6,302 nucleotides of DNA from Spirochaetaceae bacterium (lineage in GTDB: Bacteria > Spirochaetota > Spirochaetia > Treponematales > Breznakiellaceae), in NCBI GenBank assembly GCA_031258335.1, contig JAIRMY010000060.1, positions 1 to 6,302 of the forward strand, in the 5' to 3' direction. The translations under genes were made by a program, and so were the position numbers. Below are positions 1 through 5,338 of the stretch, piece after piece. The notes under the pieces were generated by a model. It searched no databases. It saw only the letters and a program-made list of their open reading frames with translations, and was not told the origin of the DNA. The first letter of the stretch is position 1, and each line of letters starts with the position of its first letter.

Positions 1-183
1 TTTGACCTTTTAACATTCAGTCTGCTCGGAGGTTTGTTGCTTGGCGCCGTAGGCTTGTGCTTGACAGTGTTTTTGACGGTGATAGGCGGGCGGAGTTACG
101 GGCTTTTGGGCGGTATAATTCCTCTTTCCAGCGGTATCGCGTTGTTGGCGTTCTTTTTCATTAAACGGTACGAGAGTCGCTGA
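1..183 (+). CDS. C-terminal fragment of a membrane protein of unknown function
   Basis: Frame 1 is open from the window edge to TGA at 181-183, giving the last 60 residues of a protein that begins outside the window. The visible part is very hydrophobic, with two predicted membrane helices at roughly residues 3-29 and 35-54, separated by a short Gly-Gly-Arg-Ser turn. It ends in a basic tail (Ile-Lys-Arg-Tyr-Glu-Ser-Arg), which suggests a cytoplasmic C-terminus. The sigma factor start lies 22 nt downstream on the same strand, so the genes may be co-transcribed. No family motif is recognisable. The open frame, hydrophobic periodicity and spacing to the next gene support a real gene; its function is unknown. 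Confidence 0.6.
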   Translation, partial: FDLLTFSLLGGLLLGAVGLCLTVFLTVIGGRSYGLLGGIIPLSSGIALLAFFFIKRYESR

Positions 184-205
184 GCGGCAAGCCGGGGCGT
201 ACTGC

Positions 206-754
206 TTGGAACTGAGCGATGAAGCCATAGCCGCAGAGGTGGCTGCCGGTAACCGGGAGCTTTTCCGCGTCCTCGTGGACAGGCATGAGCGGCGCGTTGC
301 CGGCATGGGTTTTAGTTTTTTTCACAATGCTGATGCCGTAGCGGACTTTACACAGGATGTCTTTTTGAAGGCTTTTTCCGCACTCCCGCAATTCGAGGGG
401 CGCGCTCGTTTTTCTACATGGCTCTACCGCATTGCGTATACCAGCGCGTTGAATCAGCTTAACAGGCGCAAGGAGTACAAAAGCCTTTCTGAAAATGAAT
501 ATCAAAGCGCCGACTGTACGCCGGAAGAAGAGCATATAAAAAGTTTAACGCGGGACGCGGTAAAACAGGCGGTCGCGGAATTGCCGGAAAAGTACCGCGT
601 CTGCGTGGACTTGTTCTTTTTTTATGAGCGTTCTTACAACGAAATAGAGGCGATAACCGGTTATCCGGTGAACACAATAAAATCGCACGTCTTCCGCGCA
701 AAAAAATTGCTGCGGGAGAAGTTGAAGAGCTTTGTGGAAGGAGGTATTCCATGA
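206..754 (+). CDS. ECF-family RNA polymerase sigma factor (sigma-70 superfamily)
   Basis: A 182-residue cytoplasmic transcription initiation factor of normal ECF length. The sigma2 domain spans about residues 18-89, with the core-binding DFTQDVFLKAF segment at 47-57 and the -10 recognition/melting segment FSTWLYRIAYTSALNQLNRR at 69-88. After a short acidic linker (92-116), sigma4 covers about 117-174, with LPEKYRVCVDLFFFYERSYN followed by the helix-turn-helix EIEAITGYPVNTIKSHVFRAKK. There is no C-terminal extension. The start is TTG at 206, chosen because the usual ECF N-terminus (acidic residues, then a variant of VAAGNRELFRVLVDRHERR) begins there. A weak GGGG at 194-197 lies 8 nt upstream. 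The 3' end overlaps the anti-sigma gene by ATGA, implying coupled translation and inhibition by that partner. The exact ECF group and target promoters cannot be read from the sequence. Confidence 0.95.
   Translation: MELSDEAIAAEVAAGNRELFRVLVDRHERRVAGMGFSFFHNADAVADFTQDVFLKAFSALPQFEGRARFSTWLYRIAYTSALNQLNRRKEYKSLSENEYQSADCTPEEEHIKSLTRDAVKQAVAELPEKYRVCVDLFFFYERSYNEIEAITGYPVNTIKSHVFRAKKLLREKLKSFVEGGIP
738..745 (+). promoter_or_regulatory. Strong Shine-Dalgarno for the anti-sigma gene
   Basis: AAGGAGGT sits inside the last codons of the sigma factor gene, 5 nt before the ATG at 751. With the ATGA stop/start overlap it should give efficient, coupled synthesis of the anti-sigma factor relative to the weakly initiated (TTG) sigma factor. 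Confidence 0.85.
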
Positions 755-1224
755 ATTGTAACAAAGTTCTGGATACCCTGTACTATTCAGATAGCCGCAT
801 CCCGTTTGTAAAACGGCTTTTAACCGGCTTCCACATCTGGCATTGCCCAAAATGCGCGGCTCACTGGAATACCCTGCAAAAAGCCCGAGCCTGTATGCGG
901 GAGGATTTTTTTCCGCCGGCAACATCTGGAACCGCCGATCAGGTGATGGCGCTTATACGCCAAAACGAAGACGCCCTTTCCGTACCGCCGCATGAACAGG
1001 AAGCCCTTTCGTTCCGTGTATGGGTCGCCGCCGGCCTTGCGATTCTCTTTTCGCTTTCAAGCGCGTATCTGGGGATAGATTATTTGACGCCCGCCGGAAC
1101 TCGCACGATAAATTTTATGCTTCCAATCGGCATTACCGTAGGCGCGGTTATCACAGCCTTTGGCGCTATATTCATAGGAAGCCATATAAAAGAGCTTTCA
1201 AAGCGGCTGGGGCTGCGTTTCTAA
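751..1224 (+). CDS. Zinc-binding, membrane-anchored anti-sigma factor
   Basis: A 157-residue protein encoded directly after the sigma factor with a 4 nt overlap. Near the N-terminus, H28-x3-C32-x2-C35 matches the ZAS (zinc-binding anti-sigma) signature; C3 and H38 are further possible ligands. A soluble linker (about 40-88) follows, then two predicted membrane helices at about 90-109 and 121-143, and a short basic tail (KELSKRLGLRF). Family knowledge: ZAS domains clamp the cognate ECF sigma factor between sigma2 and sigma4 and release it upon a signal. Inference: with two helices and only about 11 residues between them, this one has almost no extracytoplasmic sensor domain, so sensing would occur in the membrane, through the zinc site, or via a partner such as the upstream membrane protein. 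There are no other domains. Confidence 0.85.
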   Translation: MNCNKVLDTLYYSDSRIPFVKRLLTGFHIWHCPKCAAHWNTLQKARACMREDFFPPATSGTADQVMALIRQNEDALSVPPHEQEALSFRVWVAAGLAILFSLSSAYLGIDYLTPAGTRTINFMLPIGITVGAVITAFGAIFIGSHIKELSKRLGLRF

Positions 1225-1231
1225 CTACTGA

Positions 1232-1258
1232 CCCACCCCCGCCCGCCCACGCCCACCC
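1232..1258 (-). other. Putative G-quadruplex motif on the minus strand
   Basis: The plus strand carries six C-tracts of at least three (1232-1234, 1236-1240, 1242-1244, 1246-1248, 1252-1254, 1256-1258) separated by loops of 1, 1, 1, 3 and 1 nt. The minus strand therefore reads as six G-tracts with loops of 1-3 nt, which satisfies the standard G3+N1-7 rule with tracts to spare. It starts 8 nt after the anti-sigma stop codon and lies about 78 nt beyond the lipoprotein stop. The motif is directly visible; that it folds in the cell is inference. Confidence 0.6.
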
Positions 1259-1261
1259 GCG

Positions 1262-1336
1262 GGTACCCGGGTGTGGGTTGCGCCACCGGCGCAACCGCAC
1301 AGCGGCAAGCCGCAAGCGGGTTTGTGCCCAGGTACC
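1262..1336. repeat. Structured intergenic repeat, copy 1 (possible three-way-junction fold)
   Basis: The core (1264-1299) aligns without gaps to 6179-6214 with 28 of 36 identities. It contains a perfect 9 bp stem, GGTTGCGCC (1276-1284) with GGCGCAACC (1288-1296), and an ACC loop. A second short palindrome, GCGG-CAAG-CCGC (1302-1313), follows. The ends GGTACCCGGG (1262-1271) and CCCAGGTACC (1327-1336) can pair in 9 of 10 positions, enclosing both hairpins. It lies between the convergent anti-sigma and lipoprotein genes and touches the lipoprotein stop codon. No run of T follows either hairpin, so a classical intrinsic terminator is not supported, although the structure could protect or end 3' ends. 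Confidence 0.6.
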
Positions 1337-2538
1337 TACATCTCGCGGGCAAGTTTGTCTGTACGCCACCAGACAACCCTTGCCTCGTAGTTTGTTACCA
1401 AAAGCGCGGAAAGTATGCCGTTACCGGATACGTCAAAAGTACTGTACATCAATTCATCATTACTTACGTTTATTATGCCCCGGCGCTGTGCGTCAGAGCC
1501 ATCCGCGGCAAGAATCAGCAGAGAAAATCCGGTTTCTATAGGGTAGTACAAAAATACGCGCCCGCCGTTCATTACGCCAAACATCGAATACAAAAGATTT
1601 TCTGTCGTCTTTCTGTTATTCACCGTTGAAACCGCTTCAAAAAACGGAATATCAACGCTGCCGGAAAAATGAGCGTCTCCAGCGTTTATCATCCATAGAC
1701 ACGAACGGTCGGTTTCACGCCCGGATACAGTGTTGGTGGATTCATCGAGTATTTCACGGTAATAGTCTATTTTTAAATATATTTTTTTTTCGTCCGGCGC
1801 TATAGCAATGCCGTCCAGTGACGGCGTTAGTCCGAATCTGCCGGGAGGTATGGGCAGCGCGTCTTTTGAAAAATAAATATTGTAAAGCTGGCTGCCCACG
1901 GAATCGTACCAAAAAACGCGCCGTCCTCCAGGTAAGAGGCAGACAACAACAAGGTCGTCATCCGCGGATGTAAAAATATTCTCTATGCGCGGAAAAGGTG
2001 TGCCTCCCCTCCCCTCCTGCCCCAAATATTCAATAAACTTTCCATCCGCGTCAAAATGCAGTATTAGCCGATCAAGTATTGTTTTTTCTTCCATGTCAAA
2101 ACTTTGCCGTTCCGGCGGAAGCCTGTCTTCCACAAAGATATGTTTTTCGGAGTTAACGGTGATGGAACCGGGTTCCTGCAGCGGCCAGCGGTATGCCCAG
2201 CGCGTTATCACTTCGCCGTCATTTTTTTCACGCAGCGTCAAAGGCGGAGGGTTGGTTTCTTCGTTGTAGATTAAAAATAAAAGGTCGCCGTAAGAATTGT
2301 ACTGGGCTATTTTTTCGCCGTTGCCGTTGGAAATATAAAAGAGTCCATCGCGCATTTTTAACGCGGTTTTGCGCATACTGCGCTCCCCTTCAAGGGCAAA
2401 CATATCAAGTTCATCTTCCAGCCGGCCTATGCCGAAATTGAACAAATTTTCGCGTTCTATCGATGAGCGTTGGCCTACGCCGCATGACATAAATGCCAAT
2501 ATAAAAAATACAGAGGCCACACTGAAATAATCGCGCAT
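1336..2538 (-). CDS. Predicted lipoprotein with propeller-like repeats, spirochaetal family
   Basis: A 400-residue exported protein. The start is ATG at 2538: it gives a compact lipoprotein signal (Met-Arg-Asp-Tyr, a hydrophobic stretch at about 5-17, then Phe-Met-Ser-Cys with lipidation at C19). The longer frame starting at 2577 would only add codons made of the ribosome-binding region. Phe at -3 of the lipobox is unusual in most bacteria, but spirochaetes tolerate variation there. The mature part is rich in short beta-type segments spaced like propeller blades, including DGLFYISNGNGEKIAQYNSY (64-83) followed by GDLLFLIYNEETNPPP (84-99), IFTSADDDLVVVCLLPGG (188-205), IAIAPDEKKIYLKID (244-258) and VFLYYPIETGFSLLILAADG (328-347). 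The Asn-Ser-Tyr-Gly-Asp-Leu-Leu motif recalls the spirochaetal 'LIC_12708 family'; that assignment is from memory. It is the last gene of the operon with the GH57-like protein. Function is unknown; an envelope binding or scaffolding role is inferred. Confidence 0.85.
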   Translation of the reverse strand: MRDYFSVASVFFILAFMSCGVGQRSSIERENLFNFGIGRLEDELDMFALEGERSMRKTALKMRDGLFYISNGNGEKIAQYNSYGDLLFLIYNEETNPPPLTLREKNDGEVITRWAYRWPLQEPGSITVNSEKHIFVEDRLPPERQSFDMEEKTILDRLILHFDADGKFIEYLGQEGRGGTPFPRIENIFTSADDDLVVVCLLPGGRRVFWYDSVGSQLYNIYFSKDALPIPPGRFGLTPSLDGIAIAPDEKKIYLKIDYYREILDESTNTVSGRETDRSCLWMINAGDAHFSGSVDIPFFEAVSTVNNRKTTENLLYSMFGVMNGGRVFLYYPIETGFSLLILAADGSDAQRRGIINVSNDELMYSTFDVSGNGILSALLVTNYEARVVWWRTDKLAREM

Positions 2539-2566
2539 TAACGTTTCCCGCCCATTAACGTTTCCT
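2533..2566 (-). repeat. 17 bp tandem duplication at the GH57/lipoprotein junction
   Basis: Read on the minus strand, AGGAAACGTTAATGGGC (2566-2550) is followed directly by GGGAAACGTTAATGCGC (2549-2533), 15 of 17 identical. The first unit contains the GH57 stop as TAATG; the second contains the lipoprotein start, also as TAATG. Between them is a five-codon frame, Met-Gly-Gly-Lys-Arg-stop (2555-2538), whose own stop overlaps the lipoprotein ATG. The good Shine-Dalgarno AGGAGG (2569-2564) is 8 nt from the mini-ORF ATG and 25 nt from the lipoprotein ATG, which has only GGG nearby. Confidence 0.85.
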
Positions 2567-4180
2567 CCTGAAGACACCGTAATTTATATCGGGAAAAATA
2601 TTGTTACGGCGCTCAATGTCTGTCAAAAATCTTGTACTTAGATAACTGCTTCCAAGCGCCTCGTATATCGTAGTGAAATTTTTTAAGTGGGATTCCAAAG
2701 CGCTTTCCGCGTAGTTTTTCCATTTTGGCAGCGAGGTATTATTCTGTGTTGATATAAGGCGCTGCCAGTCACAGCTTAACGCGAGGAGTATTTCACGGGC
2801 AGCCTGATTAAGGGCGCGCTCTTTTATGCCTGTCTCGTTTCTAAAACGCTCGGCCAATTCCGCCATGCGTTCCGAGGCGCGAAAAATATGACGGTAATAG
2901 CCGTCGTTTGAAGCATCAAGCCACGATTCGGCGTAGCCGTTAAAGCCGGAAGAAGAATACTCAGGCTTTATCGTTTGGAATAGAGATTCATCCTGGCTGT
3001 CTATATATTCCAGTGGCGTCATAAACTGAATTTCTTTTTTTGCGCATCCTAAGCGAAAAATATTTTCCAAAAACAACGGGCCTTCGTGCCAAAAACGTCC
3101 AAAAAAATCCATATTCCATACGCAAAGGCTTACCGGCGTTCCGTCTATATTTTTTTGCATCAGTTCCCCTGCCAGGTTAAGAGCGGTAACGCGCCTTTCA
3201 AGAAAGACATCCGCGTATTTTTCCGCTTTTTCCGCGGCAAGAGCCGGATCATAAAAAGTACGCGGTTTATCTTCACCGCCTATAGAATAGTATTTATAGC
3301 CTGTAGAAAGCCGCGTTCCATCTTCGCCTAAAAAAAGTTTTATGTTTTCAAGCGGCATATCATCCGCGGCATCATTAAAGAAATCACGAAAATCACCCTC
3401 GACAGGAAGCCCTTTCTCCCTGTCCATCACATCACGGTATGCGTAAAAATCTTTTACAAAGAGGATGACATTATTGCTTGTTTTTAATGGGAAGAAACTT
3501 CCATATATGGGCGGTGGATTCGCCAAAAGAGCGCAGTGCGTATCAATAACGGTATAACGAAAGCCGTAATTCCGTATGTACGGGCTGAGTCTGTGATGAT
3601 ACCCCAGTTCAGGCAGCCAGAATCCCGCGGGCTTTTTGTTAAATTTTTTTTTATACGCGGCAAGCGCCGTTTCAATTTGGGCGCGTATAACTTCGCGGCG
3701 GTCTATATAAAACGGCAAAAAACAATTTGTCGCGGGTGAAACAAGAAGTTCCAGCCTGCCCTTCTTTTGATAATGCGAAAGAACCCCAGGGATGTTTTTT
3801 TCATACCGTTCAGTAAACAGAATGCGTTTTTCTATCGCGTTGTCATAGTAATACTTCGCAAGATTGTTCAGTGCCGGCTCACTCTTTGTACGCTTGATTT
3901 CTTCCGCTCCAAACGCAATCTGCCGGTCAACATAATCAAGGTAATGATTTACCAAAAGACTGTCGGTGAGCATATGGCATAGAACCGGTGAAACGGCCAA
4001 ACCAAGCCGAAACGGAACCTTATCCGCTTCCAGGCGGTCAAACATTTCCAGCAAAGGAAGCAGCGTTTCTGAAACTGTTGCAAAAAAAGGAATCTCTTCA
4101 AACGAAAAATTAGCGCCGCTTTTACGCGCAAACGGAATATGAGCGTTTAACACTATCGCGATGACGTTTTTACCGCTCAT
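2555..4180 (-). CDS. GH57-family glucan branching-enzyme-like protein (GH57 plus DUF1957) with altered active site
   Basis: A 541-residue cytoplasmic protein of the length of GH57 1,4-alpha-glucan branching enzymes. The start is ATG at 4180, which overlaps the upstream stop as ATGA; a TTG at 4189 is possible but less likely. Recognisable GH57 regions in order: LNAHIPFAR (11-19, normally His-x-His-Leu-Pro), SPATNCFLP (148-156, normally ATHGFLP), GFWLPELGYHH (186-196) with the catalytic nucleophile E191, and WNMDFFGRFWHEGPLFL (355-371, normally Asp-Thr-Glu-Leu-Phe-Gly-His). The C-terminal DUF1957-type helical region includes LALSCDWQRLI (466-476). By alignment to T. kodakarensis TK1436 (His10, His12, His145, Glu183, Asp354, from memory), N12, N152 and N356 replace a histidine, a histidine and the catalytic aspartate, while H14 and E191 remain. 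It may be a non-hydrolytic glucan-binding protein or an enzyme with changed chemistry. It is the middle gene of the operon. Confidence 0.85.
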   Translation of the reverse strand: MSGKNVIAIVLNAHIPFARKSGANFSFEEIPFFATVSETLLPLLEMFDRLEADKVPFRLGLAVSPVLCHMLTDSLLVNHYLDYVDRQIAFGAEEIKRTKSEPALNNLAKYYYDNAIEKRILFTERYEKNIPGVLSHYQKKGRLELLVSPATNCFLPFYIDRREVIRAQIETALAAYKKKFNKKPAGFWLPELGYHHRLSPYIRNYGFRYTVIDTHCALLANPPPIYGSFFPLKTSNNVILFVKDFYAYRDVMDREKGLPVEGDFRDFFNDAADDMPLENIKLFLGEDGTRLSTGYKYYSIGGEDKPRTFYDPALAAEKAEKYADVFLERRVTALNLAGELMQKNIDGTPVSLCVWNMDFFGRFWHEGPLFLENIFRLGCAKKEIQFMTPLEYIDSQDESLFQTIKPEYSSSGFNGYAESWLDASNDGYYRHIFRASERMAELAERFRNETGIKERALNQAAREILLALSCDWQRLISTQNNTSLPKWKNYAESALESHLKNFTTIYEALGSSYLSTRFLTDIERRNNIFPDINYGVFRRKR

Positions 4181-4932
4181 CTGGCGCAAGTATCATTGTT
4201 TTTTGGAATAACTGAAACACGCTCGCCGTTTCTTAAAATTGTTAAATCATCAATGCCTGACATACGAAGCAACGTATTTTCATCATTGGCAGGCATTCTT
4301 TCGGATAGTTCAAACGTTCGGGGTAGCTTGAAAGGATGCGTTCTCGTGAGAACAGATTCGGTATTCGCGTATGAAACGCAAAGCGCCACATTGAACAGCG
4401 TATCCGAAGGCTCTCCCGTACTGTTGCATATTTTTCGGCAGGGGGCATCCGGCGGAAAGTGTATATACCATTCCGAGTCGGAAACGCTCACGGGAATTGT
4501 AAACAGCGAACTTACCGCGGCGCCGAATTTACATTTATCAAGGCTTACGCGCAAAAAATATCCGTGAAAGCCTGGGTTTCTTTCATGCAACCTTCTGTCC
4601 GCCTCCCGAATTTCCCAAAATACGAATACCCATAAAGGGTCGCGTACAATAGCGTCAATCCGCGTAATGTTATACCGTTTAGGCAGTTCCACCGGATCCG
4701 GAACGAGGGAGATGTTCTCATTATCCACAAAATACGTCTCCGCGGAACAGGTTTTTATTCTCCCGGGCTGAAAAAACGTCAGGCAGGGCGCGTTTTCCAA
4801 AAGTTCTTCGATGATAAAGAGCCGTTCCAAATCCTGCGGAATATCGATTCCAAACTGAACGGCTAAATCCTTGAGTTCAGGCGTAGAAAGCCTCTCAAGG
4901 TAGGACGGGCTCAAACCGGCGGCAGACAGCAT
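4177..4932 (-). CDS. DUF4912 domain protein with N-terminal SAP/Rho-N-like helix-extension-helix
   Basis: A 251-residue protein, first gene of the operon. Residues 11-46 (LSTPELKDLAVQFGIDIP, then an acidic/hydrophobic helix with FIIEELLE) resemble the small Rho-N/SAP-like fold often found at the N-terminus of DUF4912 proteins. DUF4912 follows from about 82 to 205, with the diagnostic LPKRYNITRIDAIVRDPLWV and FVFWEI, and a later WYIHFPPDAPCRKI segment. There is no signal peptide or membrane helix. The start is the ATG at 4932; a TGA two codons upstream in frame rules out a longer form. No Shine-Dalgarno precedes it (see the promoter and small ORF just upstream). Its stop overlaps the GH57-like start. 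I recall DUF4912 genes next to GH57 branching-enzyme genes in treponemes, which suggests a shared glucan or envelope function; the molecular role of DUF4912 is not known to me. Confidence 0.85.
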   Translation of the reverse strand: MLSAAGLSPSYLERLSTPELKDLAVQFGIDIPQDLERLFIIEELLENAPCLTFFQPGRIKTCSAETYFVDNENISLVPDPVELPKRYNITRIDAIVRDPLWVFVFWEIREADRRLHERNPGFHGYFLRVSLDKCKFGAAVSSLFTIPVSVSDSEWYIHFPPDAPCRKICNSTGEPSDTLFNVALCVSYANTESVLTRTHPFKLPRTFELSERMPANDENTLLRMSGIDDLTILRNGERVSVIPKNNDTCAR

Positions 4933-5002
4933 AGTTCATCATGCCAATAGGCTTTACTCTTGTCAATACAAGCGTAGGACGGCTCATGCAGTCTTTTCTC
5001 AA
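4895..5002 (-). CDS. Possible leader ORF, or displaced original start, overlapping the DUF4912 gene
   Basis: AAAGGAGGT at 5016-5008, the strongest Shine-Dalgarno in this gap, is 5 nt upstream of a TTG (5002) that opens a 35-codon frame ending in TGA at 4897-4895. The same frame also has ATG at 4987. It overlaps the first 38 nt of the DUF4912 gene in a different frame. A possible -10 (TACAAT, 5031-5026) lies just upstream. The predicted peptide has no recognisable family. It could be a short leader peptide coupling translation into DUF4912, or the ancestral start of that gene displaced by a one-base indel. A chance frame cannot be excluded. Confidence 0.25.
   Translation of the reverse strand: MRKDCMSRPTLVLTRVKPIGMMNYAVCRRFEPVLP
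4938..4966 (-). promoter_or_regulatory. Candidate promoter giving a leaderless DUF4912 transcript
   Basis: On the minus strand, TTGACA (4966-4961) is followed after 17 nt by CATGAT (4943-4938), a perfect -35 with a 4/6 match at -10. Initiation about 7 nt downstream would fall at or next to the ATG at 4932, which fits the absence of a ribosome-binding site there. The weak -10 keeps confidence low. Confidence 0.35.
4969..4986 (-). repeat. Short echo of the DUF4912 N-terminal coding sequence
   Basis: TGAGCCGTCCTACGCTTG (4986-4969) resembles TGAGCCCGTCCTACCTTG (4913-4896) inside the DUF4912 gene: 17 bases match when two compensating single-base gaps are allowed. The upstream copy follows an A (ATG AGC) and the downstream one a T (TTG AGC), so both look like the same start context. 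It may be a small duplication at the gene start; it is short enough that chance is possible. Confidence 0.35.
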
Positions 5003-5103
5003 AACCTACCTCCTTTACGGGAACGATTGTACCGATGTATAGCTATTGATGATTCCCTGTCATTTTTACTTCATTCCGTTATTTGCTAAAACCCGATGAG
5101 CCT

Positions 5104-5156
5104 CCCCGCCGCAAGCAGCGGGGTATCACTCGTAGAGCGGCGGGGTATTAAACCCC
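5104..5156. repeat. REP-like GC-rich palindromic element with competing hairpins
   Basis: CCCCGCCGC (5104-5112) can pair perfectly with GCGGCGGGG (5137-5145). Alternatively CCCCGC (5104-5109) pairs with GCGGGG (5118-5123), leaving GGGG (5142-5145) free to pair with CCCC (5153-5156) across TATTAAA. The flanking TATC/TATT boxes repeat after each GGGG. The form resembles dispersed REP palindromes mobilised by Y1/RAYT transposases; no such transposase is in the window. It lies in the gap between the macrodomain gene and the DUF4912 operon, about 80-130 nt before that operon's possible leader. Confidence 0.55.
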
Positions 5157-5206
5157 AAGTCAGAATAAAAACCAGACATTTCTATTGTGGTATCTATACG
5201 ACATAA

Positions 5207-5311
5207 TTATTGTGGTTCAACAAAAGACAACACGGTAGTTGAAGCCGCCACCGTTGCGCCGCAGCCTTCGGGACTGTCTTTCACCGCCTCATAAAAGCAA
5301 AATCGCTGAGC
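5207..5311 (-). pseudogene. Possible decayed coding fragment downstream of the macrodomain gene
   Basis: The minus strand has a 34-codon open stretch ending in TAA at 5209-5207, preceded by a stop and lacking an ATG. Its translation includes FYEAVKDSPEGCGATVAAST, which reads more like protein than random sequence, but I recognise no family. The surrounding 5157-5338 contains nothing else firm: one direct repeat TATTGTGGT (5183-5191 and 5208-5216) and a TTCAAC/GTTGAA inverted pair (5216-5221, 5237-5242). It may be the residue of an insertion element or a dispersed repeat linked to the adjacent REP-like palindrome. Confidence 0.2.
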
Positions 5312-5338
5312 TTATACCCATTATTCAACAACGCTACC

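Noticed and set aside
183..194. AGCGGCAAGCCG shared exactly with 1301-1312
   Set aside because: Only 12 nt of semi-palindromic GC-rich sequence, with no flanking similarity to the structured repeat; most likely chance.
1225..1335. Classical intrinsic bidirectional terminator between the convergent genes
   Set aside because: Stable hairpins are present but neither strand has a T-run after the stem, so the standard definition is not met.
1020..1541. Long plus-strand open frame crossing the end of the anti-sigma gene and the intergenic repeat
   Set aside because: It overlaps two well-supported genes in other frames, crosses the hairpin repeat, and its translation is rich in Arg/Pro/His with no domain; it is a shadow frame.
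5094..5145. Hammerhead-like CGATGAG core beside a GC stem
   Set aside because: The core is CCGATGA instead of CTGATGA and there is no GAAA segment after the stem; the resemblance is superficial.
5183..5216. Direct repeat TATTGTGGT with 25 nt period as an operator
   Set aside because: Only two 9 nt copies, not palindromic and not near a convincing promoter; not enough to call a binding site.
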